Below, one piece after another: positions 9,893 through 19,168 of a stretch of 64,000 bases of DNA; position 1 is the stretch's first letter; every line of letters starts with the position of its first letter. The notes beneath the pieces are model-generated. The model saw only the letters and a program-made list of their open reading frames with translations, was not told the DNA's origin and did not search any database. The DNA comes from Acinetobacter tandoii DSM 14970 = CIP 107469 (lineage in GTDB: Bacteria > Pseudomonadota > Gammaproteobacteria > Pseudomonadales > Moraxellaceae), in assembly GCF_000400735.1 (NCBI RefSeq), contig NZ_KE007367.1, forward strand, positions 197,146-261,145. The letters run 5' to 3'. Position numbers and translations under genes: made by a program.

Positions 9893-10552
9893 TTAAACTT
9901 TTCGTTTGTCTAGTTGTTGTGCAAGTGCATCTCCTGTTGCTTGTACCAACATAACCAGAACCACTAAAACTACAATGACCGCAAGCATGATTTGCATATC
10001 GAAACGTTGATAACCATAACGGTAGGCAATATCACCTAATCCACCTGCGCCAATGGCACCTGCAATCGCTGAAGAATTAATCATGGTCACAATGGTGACG
10101 GTAAAGCCTGCCACAATTCCAGGTAAAGCTTCAGGCAGTAATACATGCCAAATGATTTGTTTACGGTTACAACCAATGGCTTGCGCGGCTTCAATTAGGC
10201 CTTGATCGACCTCACGTAAGCTCACTTCAGCAATACGTGCAAAGAAGGGTGTTGCAGCTAAGGTGAGAGGCACAACGGCAGCCCAAACGCCATAACTGGT
10301 GCCAACAATAAAGCGTGTTAAAGGAATCAAGGCTACCATTAAAATCAGGAAAGGCACCGAACGGGTAATATTCACCACCCAACCCAAAGCTTGGTTAATC
10401 GGTTTTGAGGGATAAATGCCGTGTTCACTGGTATTCACCAGTATGACTGCTATAGGTAAGCCAATTAGGAAAGCTAAAATTGCCGATACGCCGACCATAA
10501 TCAGCGTATCAACAGTTCCTGTGAGCAAAAGGTCAATGAGTTGGTCATGCAT
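9893..10552 (-). CDS. metI: Methionine-type ABC transporter permease
   Basis: 219 aa with five or six membrane segments and the permease EAA loop (IEAAQAIGCNRKQIIWHVLLPEAL, about residues 140-165), typical of MetI. It forms the membrane channel of the MetNIQ importer for methionine or related sulfur compounds. It overlaps metN by 8 bp and is the last gene of the seven-gene minus-strand unit that begins at 17192. The operon partners suggest that the cargo may be an organosulfur compound and not simply methionine. Confidence 0.9.
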   Translation of the reverse strand: MHDQLIDLLLTGTVDTLIMVGVSAILAFLIGLPIAVILVNTSEHGIYPSKPINQALGWVVNITRSVPFLILMVALIPLTRFIVGTSYGVWAAVVPLTLAATPFFARIAEVSLREVDQGLIEAAQAIGCNRKQIIWHVLLPEALPGIVAGFTVTIVTMINSSAIAGAIGAGGLGDIAYRYGYQRFDMQIMLAVIVVLVVLVMLVQATGDALAQQLDKRKV

Positions 10553-11603
10553 AGCCTAATACCTCAATTTTGGCAAACTGGTGTTGCAGTTGTTGTTTAA
10601 GCTGATGGATATCCAGATCATGCTGTGGCACAGCCACCACGAATTTTCCAATCAAATGTTCCTGAATTGAATCAATATGACTTTGATACAGATGAACAGG
10701 GCGATCGATTGCCGAGAATATCGAATTTAGATCTGGTGCATGTTGCAGGGGTGAGGCATAACTTAATCGCAAGATCACCTGACTCGATTCTGCTAGTGGT
10801 TGCTCGTGTAACTGAAAGGGCAAATCTAATTGTTCTAAATTGAGCAACTCTTGAGTAATTTGCTGCTGAGGATTGGAAAATACCGACCAGACTTGTCCAG
10901 ACTCCACGATTTCACCGTGTTCAATCACCACCACTTGATCGCAAATTTCTCGAATCACCTGCATTTCATGGGTAATCAGGACAATGGTAATGCCAAGTGT
11001 TTGATTGATTTCCTTGAGCAGCGATAACACCACTGAGGTACTTTCTGGATCAAGTGCAGAGGTCGCTTCATCACATAACAATATTTCAGGATGATGTACC
11101 AATGCTCGGGCAATACCAACCCGTTGTTTTTGCCCACCTGAAAGTTGTGCAGGATAGTTTTGCGCTTTATTGCTTAAGCCAACCAGTTCTAGTACTGCAC
11201 TGACCCGTTGCTCGATCTCAGTAGCGCTGTAATGGGCGATTTTGAGTGGTAGTGCGACATTGTCCCAGACGGTTTTAGCAGACATTAAATTGAAGTGCTG
11301 AAAGATCATACCAATGCGCTGGCGTAGTTGGATCAGCTCGGCATGATTCAGTTCCGCCAAATTGTGTTGATGAATGTGGATGCTACCGTCACTGACTTTT
11401 TCTAAGCCATTCAGGGTACGCAATAGCGAAGATTTACCCGCACCACTTTTCCCAATAATCCCGAAAATTTTACCTTCAGGAATATCCAAATCGATATTTT
11501 TGAGTGCATGGACGTGTTGATTTTGTACTGCATAATACTTGTTCAAATTACGGATTTTGATATGTGGAAGGGAAAAATCCACATGAGAACCAAAACTCAC
11601 CAT
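10545..11603 (-). CDS. metN: Methionine-type ABC transporter ATPase
   Basis: 352 aa. Walker A GKSGAGKSS near residue 52, signature LSGGQKQRVGIARAL and Walker B ILLCDEATSALD are intact. A C-terminal NIL-type domain (about 270-350) is present, as in MetN proteins that bind their ligand allosterically. AAGGAG lies 7 nt before the ATG. Works with metI and one or both upstream MetQ-like proteins. Confidence 0.93.
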   Translation of the reverse strand: MVSFGSHVDFSLPHIKIRNLNKYYAVQNQHVHALKNIDLDIPEGKIFGIIGKSGAGKSSLLRTLNGLEKVSDGSIHIHQHNLAELNHAELIQLRQRIGMIFQHFNLMSAKTVWDNVALPLKIAHYSATEIEQRVSAVLELVGLSNKAQNYPAQLSGGQKQRVGIARALVHHPEILLCDEATSALDPESTSVVLSLLKEINQTLGITIVLITHEMQVIREICDQVVVIEHGEIVESGQVWSVFSNPQQQITQELLNLEQLDLPFQLHEQPLAESSQVILRLSYASPLQHAPDLNSIFSAIDRPVHLYQSHIDSIQEHLIGKFVVAVPQHDLDIHQLKQQLQHQFAKIEVLGYA

Positions 11604-11614
11604 TGTCTTTCTCC

Positions 11615-12457
11615 TTATTTCCAGCCTTCAAACCACATTTTGCTGCCAAAATCTCGGTCTAAAATCTCTTGAACTTGCTTCGAGTTTTGGAACGCTTTGA
11701 CAAAGGTGGCGAGCTTTTGATTGTGATCGCTGTAGTCTTTACGCGTGACGAACAAAATTGCATATTTCTTATCAATCGGGTCAAGAAACAGAGCGCTATG
11801 CGGATCGGCTACTTTCGCCATTTTTAAGTAATGTGGAAAACCAAAGATGAGGTCGGCATCGTTATATGCATGTGCAGTTTGTGGTCCTTCAACTTCAATA
11901 AATTGCAGTTGCTTTGGATTTTGAACGATGTCCTGCACAGTCGAAAGTTCATTATTGATATCTTTCAACTGAATTAAACCTGCACGGTGCAGCAAAATCA
12001 GTGCGCGGGCAGAGTTTACAGGATCATTCGGAATGACCACACGCGCTTTGTTTGGGAGTTCCTGTAAAGACTTATATTTTTTTGAATATAGTCCGACATG
12101 ACTGCCTGTACCTGTGGCAAAGGCATGTAAGTCATATTGAGTTTCACGAATTGCATTGCGTAAAAAGACGCTTTGTTGGAAAAAGTTGGCATCAATATCA
12201 CCGTTTTGTACTGCAACATTCGGTGCATGCCAGTCAGAAAACTCGACCAGCTTCACCTGAATGCCTTGTTTTTTCACCTCATCCGCGACGCTTTGCAGTA
12301 GCTCTGCATAAGGTGGGCTAATACCGATGGTGAGAACCTCTTGTTGCGCCTGACTTTGGCTAGAGCGGTAAACCGCTACAGCAGCAATCAAGATCACCAC
12401 AGTCAATCCAATCAACCATGCTTTACGATTTTTAGAAATAGAAACTGAATTTGTCAT
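11615..12457 (-). CDS. MetQ/NlpA-family substrate-binding protein (second of a tandem pair)
   Basis: 280 aa. The N-terminal hydrophobic segment (about 14-30) is followed by an NlpA-family binding domain (LTIGISPPYAELL, VEFSDWHAPNVAVQNGDIDAN, VVIPNDPVNSARAL, FIEVEGPQTAHAYNDADL). Unlike canonical MetQ there is no lipobox cysteine, so the protein is probably held by an uncleaved helix or released after cleavage. It is a close paralogue of the next gene upstream (9-bp gap); conserved blocks line up across the full length. The pair suggests two ligands sharing one MetNI permease. Confidence 0.88.
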   Translation of the reverse strand: MTNSVSISKNRKAWLIGLTVVILIAAVAVYRSSQSQAQQEVLTIGISPPYAELLQSVADEVKKQGIQVKLVEFSDWHAPNVAVQNGDIDANFFQQSVFLRNAIRETQYDLHAFATGTGSHVGLYSKKYKSLQELPNKARVVIPNDPVNSARALILLHRAGLIQLKDINNELSTVQDIVQNPKQLQFIEVEGPQTAHAYNDADLIFGFPHYLKMAKVADPHSALFLDPIDKKYAILFVTRKDYSDHNQKLATFVKAFQNSKQVQEILDRDFGSKMWFEGWK

Positions 12458-12466
12458 TGCTCAATC

Positions 12467-13309
12467 TCACTTCCAGCCTGGGAACCAAAGTTTTGAGCCA
12501 ATTTCATCATTCAAAGTTTGTTTAACTTTGGCAGAAGTCTGATAAATTTTGATAAATTTTTCCAGTTGTGCTGCTTTTTCAGGATGTTGTTGCTGATAGT
12601 CATCGCGCACCACAAATAAAATCGAATAACGAGTATTGGTATTGTCATCTAAAATCAGCGCATCATTCGGGTCAATAGTTTTGGCAAGACGTAAATAATG
12701 TGGGTAACTGAAAACTAAGTCAGCATCATCCACTGCGCGTGCCGTTTGCGGACCTTCAACTTCAATAAATTGCAGCTTTTTAGGATTGGCAGCAATGTCT
12801 TGTAAGTTAGATAAATGATTCTCTGGATTTTTTAAAGTAATCAGTTTGGCTTGTTGTAACAGCAACAATGCACGACCTTGATTCACAGGATCATTTGGAA
12901 TGACTACGCGAGCTTGATCTGGTAGTTCATCCAGTGAATGGTATTTCTTGGAGTATAGGCCAACATGGGTTGTGACGCCCTTATCCAATGCTTTCAGTTT
13001 GAATTGAGTTTCTTTGATAGCATTGTCCAAGAAGGGTTGATGCTGGAAATAATTGGCATCAATATCACCATGATTCAAAGTAATATTCGGGGTATTCCAG
13101 TCAGAAAATTCCACCAGTTTGACATTGATCCCTTGTTGTTTCGCCTCTTCGACGGCAACCTTTAATGGGTTAGCAAAGGGTGGGCTAATACCAATCACTA
13201 ACTCGGTATTGCTGGTCTTTTTATGGTAACTCCACGCCACCAGCCCAATCACCAGTGCAGCGACAAGTACCCCTAAAAAGGTAAATTTATTGTTTGCAGT
13301 TAAAGCCAT
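12467..13309 (-). CDS. MetQ/NlpA-family substrate-binding protein (first of a tandem pair)
   Basis: 280 aa, same length and layout as its downstream paralogue: N-terminal membrane segment about 10-27 with no lipobox Cys, then LVIGISPPFANPLK, FSDWNTPNITLNHGDIDAN, VVIPNDPVNQGRAL, FIEVEGPQTARAVDDADL and the C-terminal IGSKLWFPGWK. It sits between the monooxygenase gene and its paralogue. The ligand is unknown; context points to a sulfur compound. Confidence 0.88.
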   Translation of the reverse strand: MALTANNKFTFLGVLVAALVIGLVAWSYHKKTSNTELVIGISPPFANPLKVAVEEAKQQGINVKLVEFSDWNTPNITLNHGDIDANYFQHQPFLDNAIKETQFKLKALDKGVTTHVGLYSKKYHSLDELPDQARVVIPNDPVNQGRALLLLQQAKLITLKNPENHLSNLQDIAANPKKLQFIEVEGPQTARAVDDADLVFSYPHYLRLAKTIDPNDALILDDNTNTRYSILFVVRDDYQQQHPEKAAQLEKFIKIYQTSAKVKQTLNDEIGSKLWFPGWK

Positions 13310-13340
13310 GTTATCTCTCGTATTTTCAAATTTACAGCTG

Positions 13341-14756
13341 TTAAGCTGTCTGTTTTTCTGAATGTGTGGGTAAGTCTGGAGACGAATTTGAGCTTAAACA
13401 TCGGAACTGCTGTACAGGATGATGGTCGGCAAGATGGTCGCCTTGTTGAAATAGTTTGTGTCTTAAACTGCCTTCGCTGTAGCTTGTTTTGTAGCGCCCA
13501 TGTTGTTGCAATTCAGGAATGACATAGCGAATAAAGTCTTGATGTGATTCTGGGGCAACCGTGCGGGTCAGATTAAAGCCATCGATGCCTGTTTCATCGA
13601 TCCACCGAATCAGTTGTTCTGCCACAGCCGCGCCACTTCCAATAATGAGGGGATAACGTCCACCCAAGACATGCTGTGCTTTTAAGTCATTGCGTGTAAT
13701 GGTTTGTTCTTTAAACTTTTGATTGACTGAGGCAATGCTATTAGTTTTTTGATAAGGAATCGCTTCATCATCAGCAAATTTGGATAAATCGATGCCTACC
13801 GAACTGGAGTAATGTGCTAAACCTGCTTCAGGACTGGCATAGCGGATATATTCAGCCAATTTTTCTTGAGCCAATGCATCCGTTTCTGCGGTCACAACAG
13901 TAATGCCAACAAAGATTTTAACGTTATTTGCATCTCGACCTTGAGCAACTGCGAGGGCACGAATTTTATCGACCTGTTGCTTAATCTTCTCTGGTCGATC
14001 TCCACCAATAAAAATACCTTCCGCATGTTGAGTCGCAAATGCTAAACCACGTGGCGAAGCACCTGCCTGATATAACACGGGGGTACGCTGAGGTGAGGGC
14101 GAGACTTGAAACACTCCCTGACTTTGATAAAACTGTCCCTGATGCTGAATAGCATGTACTTTAGCGGGATCGGTAAAAATACGCTGCGCTTTATCTTTCA
14201 GTACTGCGTCATTTTCCCAAGAGCCTTCCCAAAACTTATAGCAAAGCTCAAGAAATTCTTCGGCTTGAGCATAACGCAGGTCATGTTCTTTTAGGCCTTT
14301 TTGTCCCACCAATCGTTCTGCGCTATCCAAATAGCCAGTCACAATATTCCAACCGATACGACCTTGGGTTAAATGGTCTAAACTTGCAAAACGACGGGCA
14401 AATTGATATGGATTTTCATAGCTTAAATTAACCGTAACACCAAAACCCAAATGTTGAGTTGCGGCAGCCATAGCTGAAACCAAGGTACTTGGATCATGAC
14501 TAGGCAACTGGATCGATTCTTTCAGAGTTAAATCAATGCCATTCTGATAGACATCATAAACACCTGTAATGTCGGCAATAAATAGACCGTCAAATAAGCC
14601 TTGTTCTAAGGTTTGTGCCAATTCAGTCCAATAACTGAGTTCATTAAAACGGTGCGATTGATCTCGCGGATGTGTCCATAAGCCATGATTGATATGCCCA
14701 ACCGAATTCATATCAAAGGCATTTAAAATAATCTTTTTTTGCGTTTGTTGTGTCAT
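13341..14756 (-). CDS. FMN-dependent monooxygenase, NtaA/SnaA/DszA type (LLM class)
   Basis: 471 aa from the ATG at 14756, which overlaps the upstream stop as TAATG. Motifs of the DszA/NtaA/SnaA branch of the bacterial luciferase-like family: ILNAFDMNSVGHINHGLWTH at the N-terminus, FARRFASLDHLTQGRIGWNI, PVLYQAGASPRGLAFA and GIDGFNLTR. These enzymes use reduced FMN from a separate reductase to oxygenate substrates such as sulfones or aminocarboxylates. With SfnB-like partners and a MetNI transporter, a desulfurisation role is likely, but the substrate is not known. No flavin reductase gene is adjacent. Confidence 0.87.
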   Translation of the reverse strand: MTQQTQKKIILNAFDMNSVGHINHGLWTHPRDQSHRFNELSYWTELAQTLEQGLFDGLFIADITGVYDVYQNGIDLTLKESIQLPSHDPSTLVSAMAAATQHLGFGVTVNLSYENPYQFARRFASLDHLTQGRIGWNIVTGYLDSAERLVGQKGLKEHDLRYAQAEEFLELCYKFWEGSWENDAVLKDKAQRIFTDPAKVHAIQHQGQFYQSQGVFQVSPSPQRTPVLYQAGASPRGLAFATQHAEGIFIGGDRPEKIKQQVDKIRALAVAQGRDANNVKIFVGITVVTAETDALAQEKLAEYIRYASPEAGLAHYSSSVGIDLSKFADDEAIPYQKTNSIASVNQKFKEQTITRNDLKAQHVLGGRYPLIIGSGAAVAEQLIRWIDETGIDGFNLTRTVAPESHQDFIRYVIPELQQHGRYKTSYSEGSLRHKLFQQGDHLADHHPVQQFRCLSSNSSPDLPTHSEKQTA

Positions 14757-15979
14757 TACAAGGTCCCCCGACGTGGAGGGCGAATGCCGTTGAGAGTGTA
14801 ATTGGCAATGAAGTAATACTTCCAACGTGCCGCATCATGCAGGGTATGCACGCGGGCATTGCGCCAGAAACGATCTAAACCATCTACACGCTGGCTACCA
14901 CGGCTACCTGCAAGTTCAATCAGTTTGGAAGATGCTTTAAGTGCGGTTTCACTGCTATGGGCACGTACTTTGGCAACGTCTAAAGACGCTTGAGTGATGT
15001 TGTCTTCGGTGGGTTGCGGTTTGGCGGCATCGATAGAGCGAGCGGCTTGTTTTAATAACACTTCGCTAGCGCGAACATCTGCCACGACACGACCTAATTC
15101 TAATAAGGTGAGTGGGTCTTGGGTTGCAGCATCTACACCTGAATCAATCCAAGGACGGGCTTGACGAACGCGAATCAATGTTTCTTCAAAAGCAGCACGG
15201 GCGATGCCTGTTTCAATTGCCGCATGCATAATTTGGGCAAAAGGTCCAACCAAAGTAGGCTGTTGAAAGGCTTGATCGAAAGGAATTACATCTTCTGCAG
15301 CAACAAAGACTTGATGGAATTTGACAGTACCGCTGCCTGTAGTGCGTTGTCCAAATCCCGACCAATCATCAATCAGCTCCAAGCCTTCACTGTTACGCGG
15401 AATAAAGGCCAGAAATTCACGATCATGGGCATCTTTGACCAAAGTTGGAATACGATGTGCAAACAAACTGCCAGTGCAGTAGAATTTTTCACCATTTACG
15501 ATAAAACCATTTGCTGTCGGAGAAATTGCAGTTTGTTTTTGTGCGGCATTCTTAGTTTTAAATTCTGCAAGTGCATTACCAAAGCGCGCACCTTGCAATA
15601 CCTCCTGATACAGTTTTTGTTTTTGTTGTTCAGTACCTGTATTACGCAGTACTTCAAGGGCGTAGAAATGATTTTGTGGGATCTGACCGATTGAACCATC
15701 CACACCACTCATAAGGGCAATAATCTGCGCCACGGTATAGCTCGAAACTTCAGCACCCCCATATTGTTTAGGTACCGTAATGGCCCAAAGTCCAGACTTG
15801 CTATAAGCTTCAATTTCATCAAAAGGCAAAATGCGCTCAGCATCGCGCAGAATCGCATTGTGCTTGAATTGTTCTGCCAAGGTATGCGCAATTTCTAAGG
15901 CTTCGGCATCGGATTGAATAATATGTGCAGGTGCAAGTTGTGCTGCCTGTGCAGGGGAAATAGTTTGAAATGAGGTCAT
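14756..15979 (-). CDS. SfnB-type sulfur-acquisition oxidoreductase (acyl-CoA dehydrogenase fold), copy 2
   Basis: 407 aa from the ATG at 15979, which has AAGGAG 6 nt upstream; the frame is open to 16003 but that start has no ribosome site. Acyl-CoA-dehydrogenase/DszC fold: GLWAITVPKQYGGAEVS, DGSIGQIPQNH, NGEKFYCTGSLFAH, FGQRTTGSGTVKF and the C-terminal DRFWRNARVHTLHDAARWKYY. The SIGQIPQNHF and WRNARVHTLHD blocks are typical of the SfnB/DszC group, which are FMNH2-dependent oxygenases rather than CoA enzymes. Coupled to the following monooxygenase and paralogous to the preceding gene. Confidence 0.87.
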   Translation of the reverse strand: MTSFQTISPAQAAQLAPAHIIQSDAEALEIAHTLAEQFKHNAILRDAERILPFDEIEAYSKSGLWAITVPKQYGGAEVSSYTVAQIIALMSGVDGSIGQIPQNHFYALEVLRNTGTEQQKQKLYQEVLQGARFGNALAEFKTKNAAQKQTAISPTANGFIVNGEKFYCTGSLFAHRIPTLVKDAHDREFLAFIPRNSEGLELIDDWSGFGQRTTGSGTVKFHQVFVAAEDVIPFDQAFQQPTLVGPFAQIMHAAIETGIARAAFEETLIRVRQARPWIDSGVDAATQDPLTLLELGRVVADVRASEVLLKQAARSIDAAKPQPTEDNITQASLDVAKVRAHSSETALKASSKLIELAGSRGSQRVDGLDRFWRNARVHTLHDAARWKYYFIANYTLNGIRPPRRGTL

Positions 15980-15989
15980 GTTATTCTCC

Positions 15990-17192
15990 TTAAATCCATG
16001 CATGGCGGGCAGGTAATTTATGATTCAGGTAATAATCACCTAGCGCATGCAGTTTCCAACGCACAGGATCATGTAAGGTGTGCACACGTGCATTACGCCA
16101 GTGCTGATCTAAATTGAATTGACTTAAACTCGAACGACTGCCCCCGAGTTCGAGCAGTTTTTCAGAAATATTCAGTGCTGCATCATTGGCATAAATTTTG
16201 GCTTCAGCGACGAGAATAGAGGCTCGTGCAGCTTGCTCATCGGTTACGCCATCCAACTGATCTAACTCATCTAAATACTCTGCGGCTTCATCGAGCAGTA
16301 AAATAGCGGCCTCAAGTTGAATTTGCAGTTTGCCTACTTCTTGTAGGGTGTAATGTTCAAAGCTGGCTTTTTCTACTTGAGCATCGATAATTGGACGCGC
16401 CTTTTTGATGGTTGCCAACGTATCTTCAAAGGCAGCCTCAGCAATGCCGACATCAATCGCGACTTGTAACAGTTGCGAATAAGCACCACGATAGGTAGGT
16501 GCTGTCGTTAAAGGACGTTCATCAAAGATCAGGAAAGGATCGATTTCCACATGGTTCAGACGGACTGAGCCACTCGATGTTGTGCGTTGTCCAAAACCAT
16601 CCCAATCATCAATGACTTCAATGCCTTGCGCTTCACGATTTACGATCACGAGCACCACATGACCTTCTGGGTGAATAGCCTTAATGGCTAACCAATGCGC
16701 GAAGCTGCTGCCTGTTGAATAGAATTTTTCACCTTGTAGATAGTAGTGGCCATTTTCAATACTCAAAATGGTATTGAGTGTTTTAGAGTCTTTGGTATGG
16801 CGCTCAGGACCACCATTGGCAAGGCGTTTTCCTGCTAAAATTTCTTGAAAAATGAACTGCTTTTGCGCTTCGGTGCCCATCAAGTCAATGAGATAAAGTA
16901 AGCTAATTTGATTTTGAGGGATTTGCCCGATGCTCGAATCGGCTTTATTCAAAATACGGAATACGCGTACCAGTGTTTTATTGGAAACATAAGCACCGCC
17001 ATATTGTTTGGGAATTCTTAAACCGCCTAAGCCTTTTTGGCTAAATTGTTCAATTTCTGCAAAAGGTAATGTACGGGTTTGATCTCGAACATTTCTTTCC
17101 TCGAGTGCAAAATCTGCAACTTGGTAAGCTGCATTAATTGCATCCTGGTCATTTTTGATGATCTGTACGTTTTTAGAATTGATATAAGCCAT
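15990..17192 (-). CDS. SfnB-type sulfur-acquisition oxidoreductase (acyl-CoA dehydrogenase fold), copy 1
   Basis: 400 aa, first gene of the sulfur operon. Same fold and motifs as the next gene (GLRIPKQYGGAYVS, DSSIGQIPQNQ, GEKFYSTGSSFAHW, FGQRTTSSGSVRL, DQHWRNARVHTLHDPVRWKLH) but clearly diverged, so the two are not a recent duplication. AAGGTG lies 5 nt before the ATG. Ten bases separate it from copy 2. The two copies may handle successive oxidations or form a hetero-oligomer; this is inference. Confidence 0.87.
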   Translation of the reverse strand: MAYINSKNVQIIKNDQDAINAAYQVADFALEERNVRDQTRTLPFAEIEQFSQKGLGGLRIPKQYGGAYVSNKTLVRVFRILNKADSSIGQIPQNQISLLYLIDLMGTEAQKQFIFQEILAGKRLANGGPERHTKDSKTLNTILSIENGHYYLQGEKFYSTGSSFAHWLAIKAIHPEGHVVLVIVNREAQGIEVIDDWDGFGQRTTSSGSVRLNHVEIDPFLIFDERPLTTAPTYRGAYSQLLQVAIDVGIAEAAFEDTLATIKKARPIIDAQVEKASFEHYTLQEVGKLQIQLEAAILLLDEAAEYLDELDQLDGVTDEQAARASILVAEAKIYANDAALNISEKLLELGGSRSSLSQFNLDQHWRNARVHTLHDPVRWKLHALGDYYLNHKLPARHAWI

Positions 17193-17563
17193 GATGACAC
17201 CTTCGAAACAATGTCAAAACGTTAATATCTCAGCTTTAAAAAACTAACTGACTGATTTCTATGTACTTATGAAAAACAATGTTTAAAACTTAAAGTGGTA
17301 AAGTTTGAATAAAAACAGATAAGTCAAATAATTGATTTTAAATAATAATTTAAATTTTGAAATTTCAGCTACTGAATTGAAAGAGGCGGATTATCTTGTT
17401 TAAAGATATTTAAGCCACAAAATTATATAACCGTACAAGGCTCAGCTATATTTATTTTGGGATAAAAATGACATTGTGTTTCTGGCTTTGACTGACTAAA
17501 GTAACAGACTGAAAGCGTTGGTTTTCTCAAAAATCAATGTTCCGATCAGCTTTTGGAGTGTTT
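17193..17563. other. Divergent intergenic region between sulfur operon and GST gene
   Basis: 371 bp, A/T-rich, holding the promoters of the minus-strand sulfur operon and the plus-strand GST gene. I see no convincing sigma-54 -24/-12 element, riboswitch or strong palindrome. A TTGACT at 17489-17494 could be a -35 for the GST gene, but no good -10 follows at the usual spacing. Confidence 0.5.
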
Positions 17564-18334
17564 ATGCGAATTTTATACCAGTTTCCTTTATCTCATTATT
17601 GTGAGAAAGCTCGCTGGTTACTCGATCATAAACAACTTGATTTTGTTGCGCAGAATTTAATACCTGGTGTGCATCGTGCTTTTGCCCAACTTAAAACAGG
17701 GCAAAATAAACTTCCGATCTTACGAGACAACGAACATTGGGTTGCAGATTCAACACAAATTGCACTGTATTTAGATCAAACGTATCCTGAACATGCTTTA
17801 TTACGTGCAGACCCACATTTAAGAGAAGCAGCATTAGAAATTAATGCGTTGGCGTCCGAGCTTGGCTTACATGTACGCCGTTGGGGATTAGCACAAAGTC
17901 TATCTGAAAGTGATGAAACTTTAGACATTATGATTGGTGAAAAAGGTTATCTGCGCCAATTTGAGAAATTTTCTAAACCTATTTTAAGAACACTGGTGTC
18001 TAAGAGCTACCAGCTTGATGCCGAAAAAGTTGAATATTCTAAGCATCAGATGGAACAGCTCATTAGTGTATTGAATCAGAAATTATTAGAAAATGATGGA
18101 CGTTATTTTGTGGGCGAGCGTTTAGGGTTTGCTGATATTTCGGTCTGTTCCATGCTAGCACCCTTATTGGAAATAGCAGGAACCCCTTGGGAACGTGAAG
18201 AAGACTATATTTCAGGAAGTTCGGAAGATTTTTATATCTTCAAGCATCAACTTTTGGATTTACCTTTAGGGCAATATGTACAGCGTATATATTATACTGA
18301 ACGTAATGCGCGTGTAGACTGGCGTGGTATGTAA
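17564..18334 (+). CDS. Glutathione S-transferase family protein
   Basis: 256 aa from the ATG at 17564 (MRILYQFPLSHYCEKARW), with GGAG 5 nt upstream; an earlier in-frame start at 17537 has no such signal. N-terminal thioredoxin-fold domain with SHYCEKARWLLD (Ser/Cys at the active-site position) and KLPILRD, then a helical C-terminal domain with GERLGFADISVCSML. The substrate is unknown. Divergent from the sulfur operon, so a role in thiol chemistry is possible but unproven. Confidence 0.85.
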   Translation: MRILYQFPLSHYCEKARWLLDHKQLDFVAQNLIPGVHRAFAQLKTGQNKLPILRDNEHWVADSTQIALYLDQTYPEHALLRADPHLREAALEINALASELGLHVRRWGLAQSLSESDETLDIMIGEKGYLRQFEKFSKPILRTLVSKSYQLDAEKVEYSKHQMEQLISVLNQKLLENDGRYFVGERLGFADISVCSMLAPLLEIAGTPWEREEDYISGSSEDFYIFKHQLLDLPLGQYVQRIYYTERNARVDWRGM

Positions 18335-18377
18335 TCTTTGCTGTATTACTCATTGAAAAAAGATGTGTAATGATCAC

Positions 18378-18407
18378 CCTTGAATAATTTTTAATTTGTA
18401 TTCAAGG
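18378..18407. repeat. Perfect inverted repeat downstream of GST gene
   Basis: CCTTGAATA / TATTCAAGG with a 12-nt A/T-rich loop, about 45 bp past the GST stop. There is no U-tract, so it is either a weak terminator or a protein site. Confidence 0.4.
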
Positions 18408-18590
18408 ACATTTATGGCATTAAATTTCTATAAATCTAATGCCTGATAAAAATATCTAGTATGCATGACTTTATTTTTAGTGGAATAAACGAAATAATCG
18501 TCTTAGATATTGAACACGTATCTTGCATAATTCAAATAATTCTTACATGTGTTCTTATCTGTATTTTATTATTTTATCTTGGAGCCAGTG

Positions 18591-19061
18591 ATGGAATTAG
18601 ACCGCTTTGACAAACAGATTCTGGAAATATTAACCCATGAAGATGTGAATCTGAATGAACTGTCAGAGCGAATTAATCTTTCGGTCAGCTCAGTTCATCG
18701 CCGTATTAAACATTTGATTGATACCAATGTCATGACCAATGTACGTCGAGACATCAATTATCAAAAACTGGGTTTTAGCTTACATGTATTACTGCAAGTT
18801 TCTTTAAGTAAGCACGATACCGATACCTTTTCCAAATTTTTAGAAGAATTGGAAAGTATTCCAGAAGTGATTAATGCTTTTTTAGTCACAGGGCAGTCCG
18901 CAGATTTTATTGTGGAAGTGATTGCACGTGATATGGAAAATTACAGTCAAATTCTTCTCAATCGAATTGGTAAAATTGAGCACGTTGTTGCTTTACATTC
19001 GAGCTTCGTCATTAAGGAATACAATGTATTTAACTGTCGTGGTTTATTGAATAAGGTTTAA
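18591..19061 (+). CDS. Lrp/AsnC family transcriptional regulator
   Basis: 156 aa from the ATG at 18591 (MELDRFDKQILEILTHED), with GGAG 6 nt upstream. N-terminal winged HTH (about 5-60; LSERINLSVSSVHRRIKHL) and C-terminal AsnC/RAM ligand-binding domain (about 75-150; FLVTGQSADFIVEVIARDM). No amino acid catabolic gene is adjacent, so the target is unknown. Convergent with yebC through a shared terminator. Confidence 0.88.
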   Translation: MELDRFDKQILEILTHEDVNLNELSERINLSVSSVHRRIKHLIDTNVMTNVRRDINYQKLGFSLHVLLQVSLSKHDTDTFSKFLEELESIPEVINAFLVTGQSADFIVEVIARDMENYSQILLNRIGKIEHVVALHSSFVIKEYNVFNCRGLLNKV

Positions 19062-19125
19062 ACTCTCAAAATTTTTAATGTTAGTTTAATCGCTGATATA
19101 AGCAATACCGTATGTATTCATCAAT

Positions 19126-19155
19126 AAAAAAACGCGCTTATAGGCGCGTTTTTTT
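19126..19155. terminator. Bidirectional terminator between Lrp-type gene and yebC
   Basis: AAAAAAACGCGC / GCGCGTTTTTTT with 6-nt loop TTATAG, a perfect stem with U-tracts on both strands, between convergent genes. Confidence 0.9.
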
Positions 19156-19168
19156 ATTTTTTGAAAGA

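Noticed and set aside
15161..15694. 177-codon frame opposite an SfnB-like gene
   Set aside because: Antisense shadow of a strong coding region; no family-like content.
17193..17563. SAM riboswitch or sigma-54 promoter before the sulfur operon
   Set aside because: No matching conserved core or GG-N10-GC pattern at the right spacing was found.
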